Assembly (NCBI GenBank): GCA_028023455.1
Contig: JAQFVV010012405.1
Location: forward strand, 11,577,423 to 11,641,422
Source of the DNA: Epiperipatus broadwayi
Lineage: Eukaryota; Onychophora; Udeonychophora; Euonychophora; Peripatidae
Length of the DNA: 64,000 nucleotides
Direction of reading: 5' to 3'
In this document: in pieces, positions 34,153 through 47,534 of the stretch
Position numbering within the stretch: position 1 is the stretch's first letter
Layout of the letters: every line of letters starts with the position of its first letter
Notes under the pieces: generated by a model
What the model was told of the DNA's origin: nothing
What the model saw: the letters and a program-made list of their open reading frames with translations, nothing else
Database searches by the model: none
Program-made: the position numbers and the translations under genes

Positions 34153-34375
34153 TTGACATGAAGATTTTCACAAGTTACAAATGTGATATAATTTGTGGGT
34201 TCAGTCATGTATAATTTTTCTAATTAATACACTGATATTTTGGCATGGTTACGACTTTCATTAAAATATTCTATTTATCACCCAGTTGATGGTTTGTGTA
34301 ACCAGGCTCAAACATCATTATATTAATTATAAAAATTATACATTGATAAATCTGCAAAGTATATCATTTATATAT
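34153..34375. repeat. Short repeat with decayed hammerhead-like centre, copies 2 and 3 (inverted pair)
   Basis: 34264-34375 matches 33041-33160 in the same orientation (shared TCACCCAGTKGATG). 34153-34255 matches the second half (33090-33184) in reverse. Together they form an imperfect palindrome starting at an AT tract (34136-34153). Confidence 0.5.
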
Positions 34376-34492
34376 ATAACAAAAATACATTCCCGTAGCA
34401 TATTGTAAAATTACATTCCACAGGATTATATAGACAATTAATAATTATTATGGAATTATGAAAATCACTACAAAAAGGCTTTTGAAGAAAAC

Positions 34493-34519
34493 ATATATAT
34501 ATATATATATATATATATA
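34493..34519. repeat. (AT)n tract
   Basis: AT run before the inverted hammerhead repeats. Confidence 0.9.
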
Positions 34520-34674
34520 GTAAGAAAATCAAGTCATGCATCATGTGTCTTAACTTAATAAGCTTGTACTACAAATGTAATATAATGAGTATGCTAATAG
34601 TTCTAAACCAAGCTTGTTCAATAAATGCTGGCAGAAAAAGCATTTAAAATCTCTATCTTGAATTATTCTTATCT

Positions 34675-34720
34675 CCAAACCTGTTTTGTGCTGATGGATC
34701 TTCTCAGTGAGGCTCTAGGA
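34675..34720 (-). ncRNA. Decayed hammerhead motif
   Basis: Minus strand: CTCACTGAGAAGA, then ATCC region, AAAAC, ACAGGT-like stem III and TTTGGAG. Relative to 26432-26472 the GAAA and cleavage C are changed and the core has an extra base. Not expected to cleave. Confidence 0.45.
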
Positions 34721-35059
34721 TATTCAGACACTAAATCTAAAATACCAACCCAAGCATAGCATTTATCTAATATTTACATTTGTAGTACAAGCTTATTAAG
34801 TTAAGTCACATGATGTATGACTTGGATTTCTTATTATTCTAGTTTGCTTTTGAGTCTTTGGTGATGTTATATTGCTAAAGCTATTAATATATGGTGTATC
34901 TAAATTTGGTTCAGTCCCATATGGGTATTTAAGTTAGATAGCTGGATTTGAAGATATATATATATATATGAAAATTTCAGATTTTTTACTTAATAGTAAG
35001 TATTACATAAATGCTGTGCTTGAGTTGGTATTTTAGATCTAGTGTCTGAATATCCTAGT

Positions 35060-35105
35060 GCCTCACTGAGGAGAACCATCAACTTAAAACTAGTTTGGAG
35101 AAGGG
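35060..35105 (+). ncRNA. Decayed hammerhead motif
   Basis: Plus strand: CCTCACTGAGGAGAACC, then TTAAAACTAGTTTGGAG. Stem III remains palindromic (ACTAGT) but GAAA is AAAA and the cleavage base is T. Confidence 0.45.
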
Positions 35106-35200
35106 ATAATTCTAAATAGAGATTTTAAATGCTTTTTGTTTTGGCATTTAGCTTGTTCAGATTTATGAGCACACTCATTATATTATATTACGTATATATT

Positions 35201-36499
35201 AAGCTTAGAACCTGTAGGAATATAAAGTTGGTAACATGTATCATATTAGAATGATATTTTTGCTTTTATAGTCAATTTTGAAATCCAACTAATATAGATT
35301 AACGTTTTGACAGTGCTACTTATCAAATTGGACTGCTTATAGGCTAACAACATTATAAAAACTCTAAATTTGTTTGCGAACTAAAATAATTCACGGCCTA
35401 GATTTTAACCTAGGCATGTGGATTCACTCACTATTATCTAACTGGGTTTTTATAAATGCATAAAATAATTATTGATAAAGCTGATAACGATAAAAAATAA
35501 ATAAATAAAAGTATGTTTATCTTAGATTTTAAACTTTACATTTCAAGAATATATAAGTTATATATTTTAAAATCTTTTTTATGCATTTATATTTCGAAAC
35601 ATTTTAAAGTCTTTTTTCTATTCTGAAAAATATTACAAATTCGTTTAAATAATGTGTTATTTATTATTGCAGCTATTATATGTAAGAACCCGTCGCAAAC
35701 GCTTAACATAACATATATATATACTGCACATGTAGAATATATATATTAATTTCCTATAAAAAATAAAAATAATTATACAAATATGCAATTATTAAATAAA
35801 TTCGAATATGTTTTTAAATTATTCTGTTTTAGAACGTTCATCATTTTATTAAAAAATTAGCCATTAAAGGATAGTATTCAGTGTATAATCTTGTCAGTAG
35901 ATAGCGTTGTAAAACAGTGTATAAAGAGAGCATCAAATTTATTAAATATATATTAATCGTAAAAAAATACAAATTCTAAACAGTCTTAATAACAATAATA
36001 AAATCATGTTAATATATATAATAAAGGAAAAAATAAAATTTGGAAATAAAAACTAGAATTAGAGAGAAAGCGAAAAAAATATGCTTAAAAAAATAGATGA
36101 GAAAACTCGTTTCTACAGTTTAATAGATAGAAAAAATAAACATTCAGGAAAATATGAACAATTTAAATAAAAAGACAATAGGGACTTGAATAAAACGTAT
36201 ACAGACAGATTATGAGTTATTCTTAAATAGCAGATGTCAGTATATATGTATGCAATAAATTATTGCGTGTGTACATATAAATATAAGGACATTACTACAC
36301 TTTTATTTACAAAAGTCTAATATTCTACGCTCGCACGTTGACCATTATCACTTCAGACAAATACATTAATAATTAATAATATAATGATTTATAAATATGT
36401 AAAATTGTGGAAGAGAGACTAGATTTTTTCTCAATTATACATTAATGTTTATTACTAAACATTTATTAAATTACCTATTATCTTTAGCTTAGATATACA
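35201..36499. other. AT-rich DNA
   Basis: No gene or repeat that I can support. Confidence 0.5.
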
Positions 36500-36507
36500 C
36501 TTTAAAC
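36500..36507. repeat. 8-bp target-site duplication, left
   Basis: CTTTAAAC, matching CTTAAAAC at 36919-36926 in 7 of 8 positions. Confidence 0.65.
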
Positions 36508-36918
36508 CAGAGGTTCCCAATTTTTTTGGTCCCTGTCCCCTTTTGGTTTTTAGTAAATTAACTGGTATTTCCTATTCATTATAATAAGAAATAAGCAGTT
36601 GGAAAGATTACCATGCAATACATGAAACACATGTGCAAGGAATGCAGATGGCAAGAGGATGAATCTTGAGAGGATACCAATCTAGCAATTTTATTAGCTA
36701 TCTTTGATGTTAACTGAGCATTTTGAGTTATCAGACCCTGAAAAGGTTGCTGATATGGCTGTCAGACAGTACCAACATAGAATAGCCAGGAAATGCTAAT
36801 AACATAACTATTTTAAAAATATATTAATAGCATAATATACTTATCTGCTAATCCCAATACTCCTGGACAGCTTTTTATACCCCCTAGTAGTATGGGCATC
36901 CCAGGTTAGAAACCCTTG
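36508..36918. mobile_element. hAT-type MITE
   Basis: A 411-bp non-coding unit whose ends are CAGAGGTTCCCAA and TTAGAAACCCTTG, imperfect inverted repeats of the CAGNGGTTCCCAA type used by many hAT transposons. Near-identical 8-bp flanks match the 8-bp duplication made by hAT transposases. No transposase frame is present, so it would need one in trans. Mutations in the ends suggest it is old. Confidence 0.75.
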
Positions 36919-36926
36919 CTTAAAAC
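36919..36926. repeat. 8-bp target-site duplication, right
   Basis: CTTAAAAC; see the left copy. Confidence 0.65.
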
Positions 36927-39900
36927 GGCAGTTAAAGATTAAAATATCTGTTTGTATTTTTTTAATTATATATAAGCGAATGGAATCACCCAAGTTCATC
37001 TCTTTTCAACCAAATATAACATTTTTTTTTAGTTTTGCTTAAAATCTGTAATACACATTTTTGATTCATATGAGTAAACATACATATTCTATCAAGATAT
37101 GACATGTCTTCACAAGTGCTGGAAAATTTTAGTAGAGTAGTTACTTTTGAAGAATAATTAAATGCCTATATTAGAAAATATTAAAATTTACACTTTTTGC
37201 ATTATATGTAAAAGGAGAAAATATACATAAGTTCACATGCATGTATACATTTACAGATTTCATACATTGCCTTTACATGTATGGGTTGTAAGAAAGAGAA
37301 AAAAAAGAGGATATGGATGGATTGATGCAATTAATATGTATGGAGGCAAATCATGCTAATTTTATTTCTAATTAACATATGTTGTTCACATTTATGTAAT
37401 AGATTAAAATATGATATATATATAAATAGTATATTTATTAAACTCATCTGTGTATGATTTTTATTATCAACATACAGGATGTTTCACTTGATTACTCAAG
37501 CCAGCAACTGATAATATTAATAATAAAATCATATAGAATGAACCCTAAAAATATATTATTTATATATATAACCCACACTAAATCTTCATATCAATATATA
37601 TAAGTATGCTAGATGATCATCGTTTTTGTACTGATATGAAAGAGTTATTAAATATTTTCTAACAGAAAATAAAATCCTGAACTTGGTTTTCAATTAATGA
37701 TTGGTATAGTAATCAAACTATGTGATCATATTAAAAATGTTTTATAAATATGGACTATATTTTCTGATTACCAACAATTTACAAATATTTATATGAAGGC
37801 CATTTTAAGAGTTGCATCATTTAGGAGTTTCATTTAACATCAGGATATAGAGAATAAATTTTTGGAGAACCACTTTATTTTATGGAAGGTTATAAAATAC
37901 TATTCTCATATCATAATATGCTAATTCTTTTCCCATTTACATATCATATTTTCTAATCTTTCAGAAACATAAACAAGCTATTTAATTAAATACAATGGAA
38001 ATGAGACAATACTAAATAATGATATAGTTATTTAATGTACTTTTAAGTAACATAAAACAAATAATTTATTAAAACAGTTTGATTAATTAAAAATTACTCA
38101 TAGTTGTATGCACACACAGATATAAGAAAAATAAATACTATTAAACTGATGAGTAAAAAAATATTGATTATCACATTCTTTACAAATAAAGAGAAAAAAA
38201 TTAATTCATAATAGTTCCAATATCTATCTGCCATTAACCAATTTAACCTAACAATGTCCTACTGACACACACTACTAACTAAAAGTCTATAAATAGAGTA
38301 AATAAACATACTTATAATTTTCCAGCTTAGCAGTTTCCAGTATATTTTTACACTCATAATACTCTGGAATTTTCTTCATAACAATGCAGCTCTTTGCATT
38401 TTCCCAAAAAATATTGTTTACAATCAGGTGAACATGTACTCATGGAGTACACTTGCTTAAATGACTTAAGAGGCTTACAGATCTTCTTTATTTACTGATA
38501 AAATAATAAATTATTTAATATAAGCATTTACAAATTAAGTTGAACAGAAAAAAAGAATAAGGAATTGACAAGTAATTGAGAAAAAGTAATCTTTTTACCA
38601 CAATGTTTGTCACATGATTTTACTTAATCACTAATTAGTATTGGGATGAGATTGTTTAAAATTAGCATAGCATTAAACTTTTATTAAATTAGTTGACTTG
38701 TTATTAATTAAGATATCTAAAAATAGATTTAAACATGTGATGTTTAGACAGTAAAAATAATTAATTTAATTAACTTTATTTTAATTATATAATAAAAATT
38801 ATCTAACTAATTTAAAGCAAATATATTTTACTTTAAAATAAACACTTATTTACTTTTCTAGGAGTTGTTTAACAATTATCAATAAATTATATAAAATACC
38901 ATTTATACAATACATTATTTAAAAAAAAATTAACACTTAAATAACTCATTTTTAAATTCTCAATCTTTTAATACACATGCATAGATATTCATACACGTAT
39001 ACTAGGAAATGATAAAGAAAACACAAATTTACTGCAAATTAATCAATATTTTAAAGACAGCAAAATTAAATTTATTTACTAAAACTCATTTAAGCTAAAA
39101 TCTATTTCAAACTAGCTTTCCTTAAGCTTAACACATTAAATTCTAATTTCAAATAGATATTATTATCTGATACTTTTGTAACCACTATTTAAAATGTATT
39201 TTAACACAGATTACTAAATAATATTTTAACAAATAATGGAGCAAAACTCTATTTAATATAATTAACTCACAACTTAACATACTTTAAACTAACTTTTATC
39301 TGAGTCTGCTTTATCAAATTCTGACTTTAAACAATTTTTAAATCAATTAATTTATATTCTCCTAGCAATTGTCATTTAAACATTCTTAACAAAAATATTT
39401 TATTAATATTTAGAATGCATAGTTAAGATTTTACATAGCTTAAAAATAGTAAAATTTATTTATTACATGGTTATATTTAATTTAGTTAAAATGGGTTAAA
39501 TATAAGGTTACAATATATAATCTTCAGGCAGTGATATTAATTTTATGACATACAGCCATAATAATGATATACATATTGTTGCCTGTTATAATGTGTAAAT
39601 AAAAAAAAATAAGACTTCAGTGTTAGTTGTGGATTTTTGAATAACTGATAGCAAAATACTACTATTCAATTTAAGTGTTAAAGTTTTTGAATTCATTCAT
39701 TTGATAACAATGTCCTCAAATTAAGATATTAATCATCATAAATTATTTATTATGCTAGAGATTATCATATCATTTTTAGCCAAATAAAGATTTTACACTT
39801 AACAATGACTATCATGTTACTCACAAAGGAGTTTAAACAATTTATCTACAAAAAAATAAAACACTAACAACAACAGCTACAATATAATAACTTGTTTTTT

Positions 39901-40080
39901 TCTCTTCACCAGTAAAAATTGTAATTACAAATATGCGATTTTTTTTTTCGCATGTGTTAGTGAAGCTTTTATTATAATATAAGGTTTAATATGCCAGCTT
40001 AGCTCTTTTGACATTTAGTATTCAATTCTCATACTCATAGCTTTACAAATGAATACTGTTGTGATTTATTGTACACATAT
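36927..40080. other. AT-rich DNA
   Basis: No gene, RNA or repeat recognised on either strand. Confidence 0.5.
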
Positions 40081-40470
40081 GCAAATGAGCTTGAATTTTT
40101 AATTAGTTAATCCATTGTTTGGAGAGAGCAAAGCATGTCTCTCTTCTATTGATGGCACTGATGTTATTTGCTATGTAAAAAACTTCTTTGACTTTTCTTT
40201 TGCCATTGCTCATCTCTGTGAAAATTATTTGGGAAGAACTGGGTTCAAATACATAGCCTGTAGCTTCGTGATGGTCCCAGAAGATTGATGTTCCTTCATT
40301 TTTATTTTTAACCCTGTTGTATGCATACATATGTTGGTAAATTCTTGTATTGATGTTAGCCTGAGTCCACCATATAAGAAGCTTGGCAACCTAATTGAGG
40401 GCATGCTATTTTATAGACTACATGAGGGGATTGATTTTTTTCTATTTTATCCATGCGTAAAAAAATTGCA
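40081..40470 (-). pseudogene. Penelope-like GIY-YIG relic (copy 4)
   Basis: Minus strand: HVVYKIACPQLGCQASYMV (about 40345-40425) matches the V-Y-K-I-x-C start of a PLE GIY-YIG domain, though YIG is altered to YMV. A stop and shift follow. The frame MYAYNRVKNKNEGTSIFWDH (to ~40270) and KVKEVFYIANNISAINRRET (about 40130-40200) match the end of PLE copy 1 (KIKEVMLIKSEKQ). The upstream RT is missing. More diverged than copies 1 and 2. Confidence 0.7.
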
Positions 40471-43400
40471 TGTTTATAACTACAATAATATACTAGAGGT
40501 GACTATATAAACCAGTCCAGTACAAAATCCAACACATTGCTGAGTCTTTAATTAGTTCAAGAAAAAACTTAGCAAATATTCTGGTAAACAGTATGTCATA
40601 TTATATACTTTTAAACCTTTTATATATATATTATATAAATAATTTCTATTTTTTATGTAGTATATTTAAGTTTTCAAATGGTTGTACTTAAAAAAAGTAC
40701 AATCTGACATTTAAAAAATATAAAAATATATATCTAAATGATGTTTTTACCTATATCCATGGAGTATGCCACCATTGAACATAATTTATTTACTCAATGA
40801 AATATTAGACATATGTATTTTATGTTATTAAAGAATAATATATACTAGAATTAGTTATCATCAAAGAAAGAAAAAAGTTAAAAGCTAATAAATTATTTAT
40901 GGTTATTAAAATTTTAAAGACTATTTTACTTATCAATTGCACAAAACTTATTTTTTTAGCCAGTAGAGGTTGCTTCCAGTTATCACAGCAAAGGGTTCAA
41001 TAATAACTATTTTACAAAAAGATTGCACCATAATTATTAATAATTACTGAAATCATATTTTTTACCTATGGGATAAAAAATCTAAAACATCATCCAATCA
41101 CATATCTAATTTATAAGCTATCTTTTTTATAGTTTTGGTATAACAATAGAATATACTGTCAATCACACAAAAATGTTTGTATTATCCATATAATGCTGAC
41201 ACCTTTGTTGTTTTTTTTTTAATTTAATATGTTAAAATTGTAGCATTAGAGAAAAGAACAGCTGCAAACCATTGCACATTGCAATATAAGTTATAGATAT
41301 GCTTTAAAACAATGTAGAAAAGTAGTGATCATGGTGCCATTGTAATGTCAAAGAAGCTAACCTCAGAGTATAGACAGTGCAGCTTTGTTCCAAGGCAGTT
41401 AAACCAGTTAAAATGTAAAGAATTTTATCATAATAAAATAATTACTGCAACTAATTTAGTATATAATGCTGTTATTTTACTTAACCTGCAACGGTTACAT
41501 TGCAATTTTGTAATATAAATGCTACAAGCAGTATCTCATACTCCTCTTAAGGAAATTTTTGTTTTATAAAATTATCTTTCCAAATTTGATCTTTTCTAAG
41601 TGTATGTATTATTTGCAATGGATATTAAAATATTTGTATAAAAAACTAAAACTATTGAAAAAAAAAGAGAGATAATATTATTTTTATTAGAAATAGATTT
41701 TAATTGGAATCAGTTGGCTGCTTTCTAACAATCAGTTATTAAAATTAAATAATTTTTATTTTATTATTATAAGCATCAGTTACAATAAATATTATAAAGT
41801 ATAATAAAAATAGTGATAATTTTCAAAGGATGAAGAAAATTTATTTTAATTTAGACTATGTACAGTCTCAGATACTTTTAAATGCCAAAAAGGAGCATAA
41901 AATTTATACTGTGCAAGTTAAATTCAAACAAATTTGATTTTTGCAAAATAGAAACATACATCGAAAGATATCGAGATGAATACCTGCTCAATTACTAAAA
42001 TGATATGAAATTAAATCATTTGAAAATATATAACAGTATCACTTATTGGTTGGAGTCATTGTGCATTAATTGATTGCATGAATGAGAGTCTTGAAAACAT
42101 TTTATCAATATAGAATTGATGCTCCATATAATTATAAATATACAATGGCAAAATTGTAAGACCAATCAATATGTTTATACATTTTCTATATAACATAGCA
42201 TAGCATCCACTGCTATAAAATCATATATTTTTTGATAGATAAATGAAGAATACAAAAGTTACTAAAAATATTTTATAGTAAATTGAGCATTAATTTTATG
42301 GAAGAGACAAAACCTGTTTATGCTTTTAAAATTGTCTAAGAAATGACATGTTGTTTGTTTTTATTGGTATGATATAGTTGAGAACAGAATGCAGTGAAGA
42401 GCTATAATTAAACAAAGATCTTGGGTGTCTTTCAAAAATGTTAATCCAATAAAAGAAATAAAAGAACATATCAAAATAACAAATAAACAGCATCATGGAC
42501 CAGCATGTTCTACATGTGGATGCATTTGTGCTTATGATGTGTTTAGGTATATTTAAAGATTGATAGATATATCTATTTTTATTAAATATCTTCATATGGA
42601 GTCAAAAATATAACTTCATCCTCATTTTCTTTGTATGTGTAATATATTAGATTTACTTTAAAATCTTGAATTTTATATACCCTTCAAACATATACTTAAA
42701 ATTAACCAAAAAAATGGCATATAACACCCAAAACATTTGATCATAAGCAATCAGTTGGCTGAGACAATAATCTCTTGCATGTCTTCACCATCTTTGTTCA
42801 GTATTTATTAATGGTAAATTATTACAGCTCACTTTTTGACAACAAATATATTAATCTTTAACTAACTTTAAATTTTATATCAGGATTACGATTTCTAACA
42901 ATTATTAACATCTTTATTTAAAATCATTGCTTCAAACGAGTGAATGAGAGAAGCTTCGCGCATGTAAAGTAAATTATAATGATTTGTTATTGATAAATGC
43001 TAAGTAAAAAATATAATGGCATGTGAGAAGTTGTTCAGTTAGAAATGCATGTTGGAGGTTATTTGTCTTACTAAAATGGTTGAATTATGTGTAAAAAGTT
43101 GGATGCTGTTAAAGTATATTTGATATATTTTAAGTAATAATATGTTTAACATCATTAAAAAAAGGTAATAATTTTTATAATTGATTTTATTATTGTTAAA
43201 ATGATTTTTTAATATTCTTACTATTAATACTATTTAAAAAAAAATATCAAGAAGCTTGTTTGAATATGTTCGTTTTCGACCGCGTCAATGCGTTATTGAC
43301 ATTTGCAATCAATTTTAATGTTTTTGCCAATTAAGTCAAAAATACATTAAGCAAAGCTCTAAAATTAATTTAATTAGTTTAAAGATATTTCAAGTTGTTC

Positions 43401-43775
43401 ATTTGATAGGAATTGGCATAAATCAATAAAATACATTATTTCAATTTTACTTTATAAATCAACATTCACTGTTGATTGTCATTAAAATGTGGTTATCACT
43501 TTAACTAATTAAGTCACAATATTGATTATTTTTTGCGTTTCTTTTAAAAGTTTAAATCTTATGAATTAGCTAAATTACAAAGTAGAATGCACGATCATTT
43601 CAAGTCAAAACAGTTTTTATTTGGAATGAACTAATGCCATTTATTTCTTTTAGATGTCTACTTAGATTTCTGCTTGTCTGCATACGTCTACTTAACTAGA
43701 AATGATATAAAGATAAGGAAGAGAGAAAAAGAGAGAGAAAAGAATAAATTTTAGCGACTATTTTTATGATTAATC
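40471..43775. other. AT-rich DNA
   Basis: No feature supported. A plus-strand piece near 42440-42545 (IKEIKEHIKITNKQHHGP, then CSTCGC) looks slightly coding, but stops surround it and I cannot place it. Confidence 0.4.

Positions 43776-43804
<29 letters not shown>
43776..43804. repeat. (TTA)n microsatellite
   Basis: About nine trinucleotide units. Confidence 0.95.
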
Positions 43805-43806
<2 letters not shown>

Positions 43807-44164
43807 TGCAATGCAAAGTCTATATCCTCTTTAGAATATATAAGGAGTCTTATCTTCTAATAATAAAAAAGATACACTATATTAATGGTTCGAATCACTT
43901 ATCATCTTTTTTTTATTAAATATTTTATAATTATTTAGCATTTTTGAATGTGAAATAAAGAGAATATTATTGTTTTACCTAATTATTACAATTTTAGAGC
44001 ATTTGCATTAGAATATATTTTAATGTTAGTCATAATAACATTTATCATCATAAAAACAATATATATATATATTGGATACACAAGGTGCATTTTCTACGAT
44101 TTCATTTAATAAATCTAAATTACTACACTATACAGGCTTAAACATGGATATATATATATATGTA

Positions 44165-44250
44165 ATGTATGCGGGATTCGAACTCAGACTTTCACACAAC
44201 CCTCAACTCTCCATGCCATCTCATATTGCTGACCAGCTAATGTTATGAAA
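44165..44250 (-). repeat. Possible tRNA-like SINE head
   Basis: Minus strand has a good B box (GAGTTCGAATCCCG, 44170-44185) ~50 bp after a weak A-box-like TAGCTGGTCAGC. Body and tail are not recognised and no duplication was found. It differs from both SINE families above. Confidence 0.4.
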
Positions 44251-46312
44251 CAAACACCTGTAATAAATACATCATAGCCGGCTCTATGAAACTTTTCATG
44301 AGACAGTTCATAACTTTTATAATCTTCAGCTATTATTTTTATCTAAGGATCGGAACCTTTTTGGACTTGGACTGTAAGTATGAACACTTAAAATTATTTT
44401 TATTCCAAATAATGGCTGCTTGTTTGACAACTTTTTAAAGACAAGTAAAGGACCATTTGGTATATATCATTTTGAGGCAAAGTCTTTGAAAACTTCAACT
44501 TCCTGTTTCTCACTAACGCCTATCAATGCTGATGTTTCATAGAACTTATGAAAATACATTTAGATACAAGCAATATATATATACTGCAATTCTTACAGTG
44601 CTTACATTAATGGAAAGTTGAATTATTAAAAAAAATTAAGACTAAAATTCGAATGCTATGTAAAATATATAATTTGCAATTTATAATTCACGCAACGACT
44701 AACTCTAAAAACAAATAGATTACCACAGATACAAGAAGTGGATGTTATTTGCAAATTTGCTTCAATGATTCATTAGAAATATGATTTGTGAATTATTGTA
44801 ATAATACTTTAAGACTTAGTTGTTCCAAGGATGGTTTTATATTATTAGTATGACATATTTGATAAGACATAATTTATTTGCAGGCTTTTAAAAATTCTTA
44901 GCACTATCAATTATATATATAAATTTTCAATTTTATGTTAAAAATTAATTCACTAATTTAATTAAAAAACGAAGCAAAGAAAAAAGAAAATACAACAGTT
45001 TTAATGTTAAATTAATATTATTTGAAAAACATAAAAGAAAAAAAAAACATATAAGATTTCTATCTGTAATATATTTTTGAAAGAAATTAAACGAATTTTT
45101 TACCTATATAAATTTTCCATCCCTATGCACACTTCAAAAATAATATCATTACTCTACAATAAAAGTTTATACTGATAATAGATGAAAGATAATATGTGAT
45201 GGCTACTTTTAATTTCAACTTGATAGTTCCTTAACTGACATCAAAATAAAGTTATGTGACTAGTTCTGTTTTCCTATAATACATCTTTATAAATAAAAAA
45301 AGCAATTTTTAAGGTGTACATATTTTTTTTAAATATCAGTATACTCAAGAAACAAAAAAATATATAATTCTAAGCTAAAGTTTATTTTAAAACAATGACA
45401 CTGTTAAATTGTATAAGATAGAAGCTTCCTATAACATTATGCTAAATTATTACATCAGATAAGATTAAACAAAGAATATATGGTCAGCCTTTAATATTTA
45501 TAACATATTTTTTAAAGAAATTAAATGTACTTTTAAACTATGTAAAAATTATTAAAGTTCTATATAATATTTTCTGAAAACAAAACAAAAGAAAGATTGA
45601 TTCTATACAAAAAAGTTTATTTTCAATAATAAATAACCCATAAATTTCATACTGCAGTACATTTTTGTGTCAGATTAATAAATTATTTTATCAACCAAGG
45701 TTAAAAAAAAAGTCCGTGTAAGCATACTAATAATCACAATGAACTTTGTAAAAAAAAAAAAACTACAGCTACTCATAAATTATGTGAAAATTTCAATAAT
45801 TATACATCAATTTTTAAAAGCAAAAAAAAAAAAATGTTATTTTCTTTATTAAAATTTGTTTAAAAATAAATTGGCAAAATGTGTTTTCATATTTACACAT
45901 CTGTATAGTATTGTATCAACCACTTATTCAGGATACATAAAACAGTATTCAAAACACTTTTTTTATGATTTTTAATTTATTCATATGTACATAAATATAT
46001 ATTTATCACAATTTTAACAACCAAAATTAAAATATTTGCATTTACATTTTTTTTTAAAAAAAAAATGACAGTTTTACTTCATACATGATTACATAATGAT
46101 ATAGAAATGTTTTCTCAGAATACATTTTCTTTTTATAAAAAAAATGAGTTGGTGAAAAGTAATGTTAGTTTATCATTACTTATTCTCAGCTCTGTATTAA
46201 ATATGAAATCAAATTGTTCAAAATTCTGCGTTGAACATTTATATTCAAAATTTAAGCTGAAAAATAATTTTCCTGAAATAGTCATTTTTACAATAAACTA
46301 GTCTTTTAATCA
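44251..46312. other. AT-rich DNA
   Basis: Nothing recognised beyond short AT tracts and A/T homopolymers. Confidence 0.5.
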
Positions 46313-46397
46313 TTGTATTTTTATATTGGACTATTTCCATCATCTAATATGCCTATTGAATGTTTTTAGAAAAAAAAATAACTTTATTTAAATATTC
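46313..46397 (-). repeat. Solo tail of the foldback SINE
   Basis: About 84 bp matching the outer ends of the 3323-4008 foldback, closest to the right arm (shared GGACTATTTCCATCATCTAA and AACTTTATTTAAATATTC). It lacks the tRNA-like head, so it is a 5'-truncated copy or an independent element tail. Confidence 0.75.
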
Positions 46398-47406
46398 CAG
46401 ATACATTCAACACTTGTCTTTTAACCATTTAAATGTTTCTGCTTTTTTTAATGACTTTCAACTGGTAGGTTTTCTTATCTTTCCAAATTTTATTTTATCA
46501 AATTTATTATTTCTCTTTAATATATTTTTAAAAATTTTGAATTATTCATTTGAATATATGTTTTGAAATGGAAATTCTAAATCACATCATTTCATCTTTT
46601 CAAATATAAAAAAAATAATACTCAAATAAAATATAATAAAAATAATAGAAACAATAACTTTTTTTTTTATTGGATAGTAACTAAAATCACTAAAAAAAAT
46701 TTTTAATTAAAATATATACATTTAGTTTAATTAAATTTGTAAAAATCTAATGAAATGATAATTAAAAGTTCATATTTTCAGTCAATTATAAATTACAATG
46801 AACATTTATTTTGAATTGTATTTTCAAAAAAATACTCAAACTAATTATGTTGTTTAATAAATATTAATCAATTTTTAAAAAAAAATAATTATAATTATGT
46901 AAACAAACTATGAAAAAAATATTTTTTACTGTCAAAATCTAATAAAAAGAAAGTCTACATTCAAAACCTATCACAAACCTGTCCCTGCAGAAAAAATTAA
47001 AACATTAACAAATCAATAACATAACGAGCATTTTGTTATCACATTTGTAATACTAAGAATTTTAATGCACTGCTATTTTGAGATTTTCTTTTGAACTAAA
47101 TCAATCAATATATTTTAAATCCAGTTTTTGCTGTTGAATAACCACAACCACAAAAATATTAAGTTGATGATAACCACAAGAGAATGATTTAAAGCCAAAG
47201 TCAGTAATGTCATCAGAAAAATGCTAAATTACATCCAGTATTCAAGAAGAGTAAAAATAAATGTACAAAAAAGCTTAAATTTCTATTATGAATATTTTTT
47301 CCACTTAGTAAAACAAAATTTCAAGTAAATGTAAATAGTAGATAATGAATTGAAATGTATTTTTTATCCAATTATTTTAATAAGCAATGCAGGTATTAAC
47401 TTTTTG
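46398..47406. other. AT-rich DNA
   Basis: No features recognised. Confidence 0.5.
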
Positions 47407-47420
47407 AACATTTCTTTTTT
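47407..47420. repeat. Target-site duplication of SINE copy 4, left
   Basis: AACATTTCTTTTTT repeats at 47521-47534. Confidence 0.8.
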
Positions 47421-47520
47421 TTTTTCATGTGTCAAAGCATCAGCCGGGAAGCAAACTCGTGAACCTGGGACAACTGCTTGTAAGGCTGCTGTGCTGACCA
47501 CGCACCACCAATGCTTGACA
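47421..47520 (-). mobile_element. tRNA-derived SINE (copy 4)
   Basis: Minus strand: GTCAAGCATTGGTGGTGCG, CAGCAGCCTTACAAGCAG, GTTGTCCCAGGTTCACGAG, then GCTGATGCTTTGACACATG and an A-run. The anticodon-loop TAC is kept and the B box is closer to consensus (GGTTCACGAG) than in other copies. Flanked by 14-bp duplications. Confidence 0.85.
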
Positions 47521-47534
47521 AACATTTCTTTTTT
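47521..47534. repeat. Target-site duplication of SINE copy 4, right
   Basis: Exact repeat of 47407-47420. Confidence 0.8.

Larger units (their letters stand above)
34520..35200. mobile_element. Two hammerhead-repeat copies in palindromic arrangement
   Basis: 34520-34790 is the 26.3-kb family in plus orientation of copy 1. 34785-34950 and 34970-35200 are the same family inverted. An inner inverted repeat (34520-34580 against 34776-34838) brackets the first unit. Relics of the ribozyme are at 34675-34720 (minus) and 35060-35105 (plus), with GAAA changed to AAAA and GTC to GTT. Both copies have substitutions, unlike the 26.7-kb copy, so they are old. Confidence 0.65.

Noticed and set aside
42326-42595. 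89-residue minus-strand frame with hydrophobic residues
   Set aside because: A-rich plus strand produces F/Y/I-rich minus frames; no start context or family. The plus strand has a slightly protein-like piece but many stops.
46107-46566. 64- and 68-residue plus-strand frames
   Set aside because: Low-complexity F/N/S-rich translations of AT-rich DNA; the second overlaps the SINE-tail repeat.
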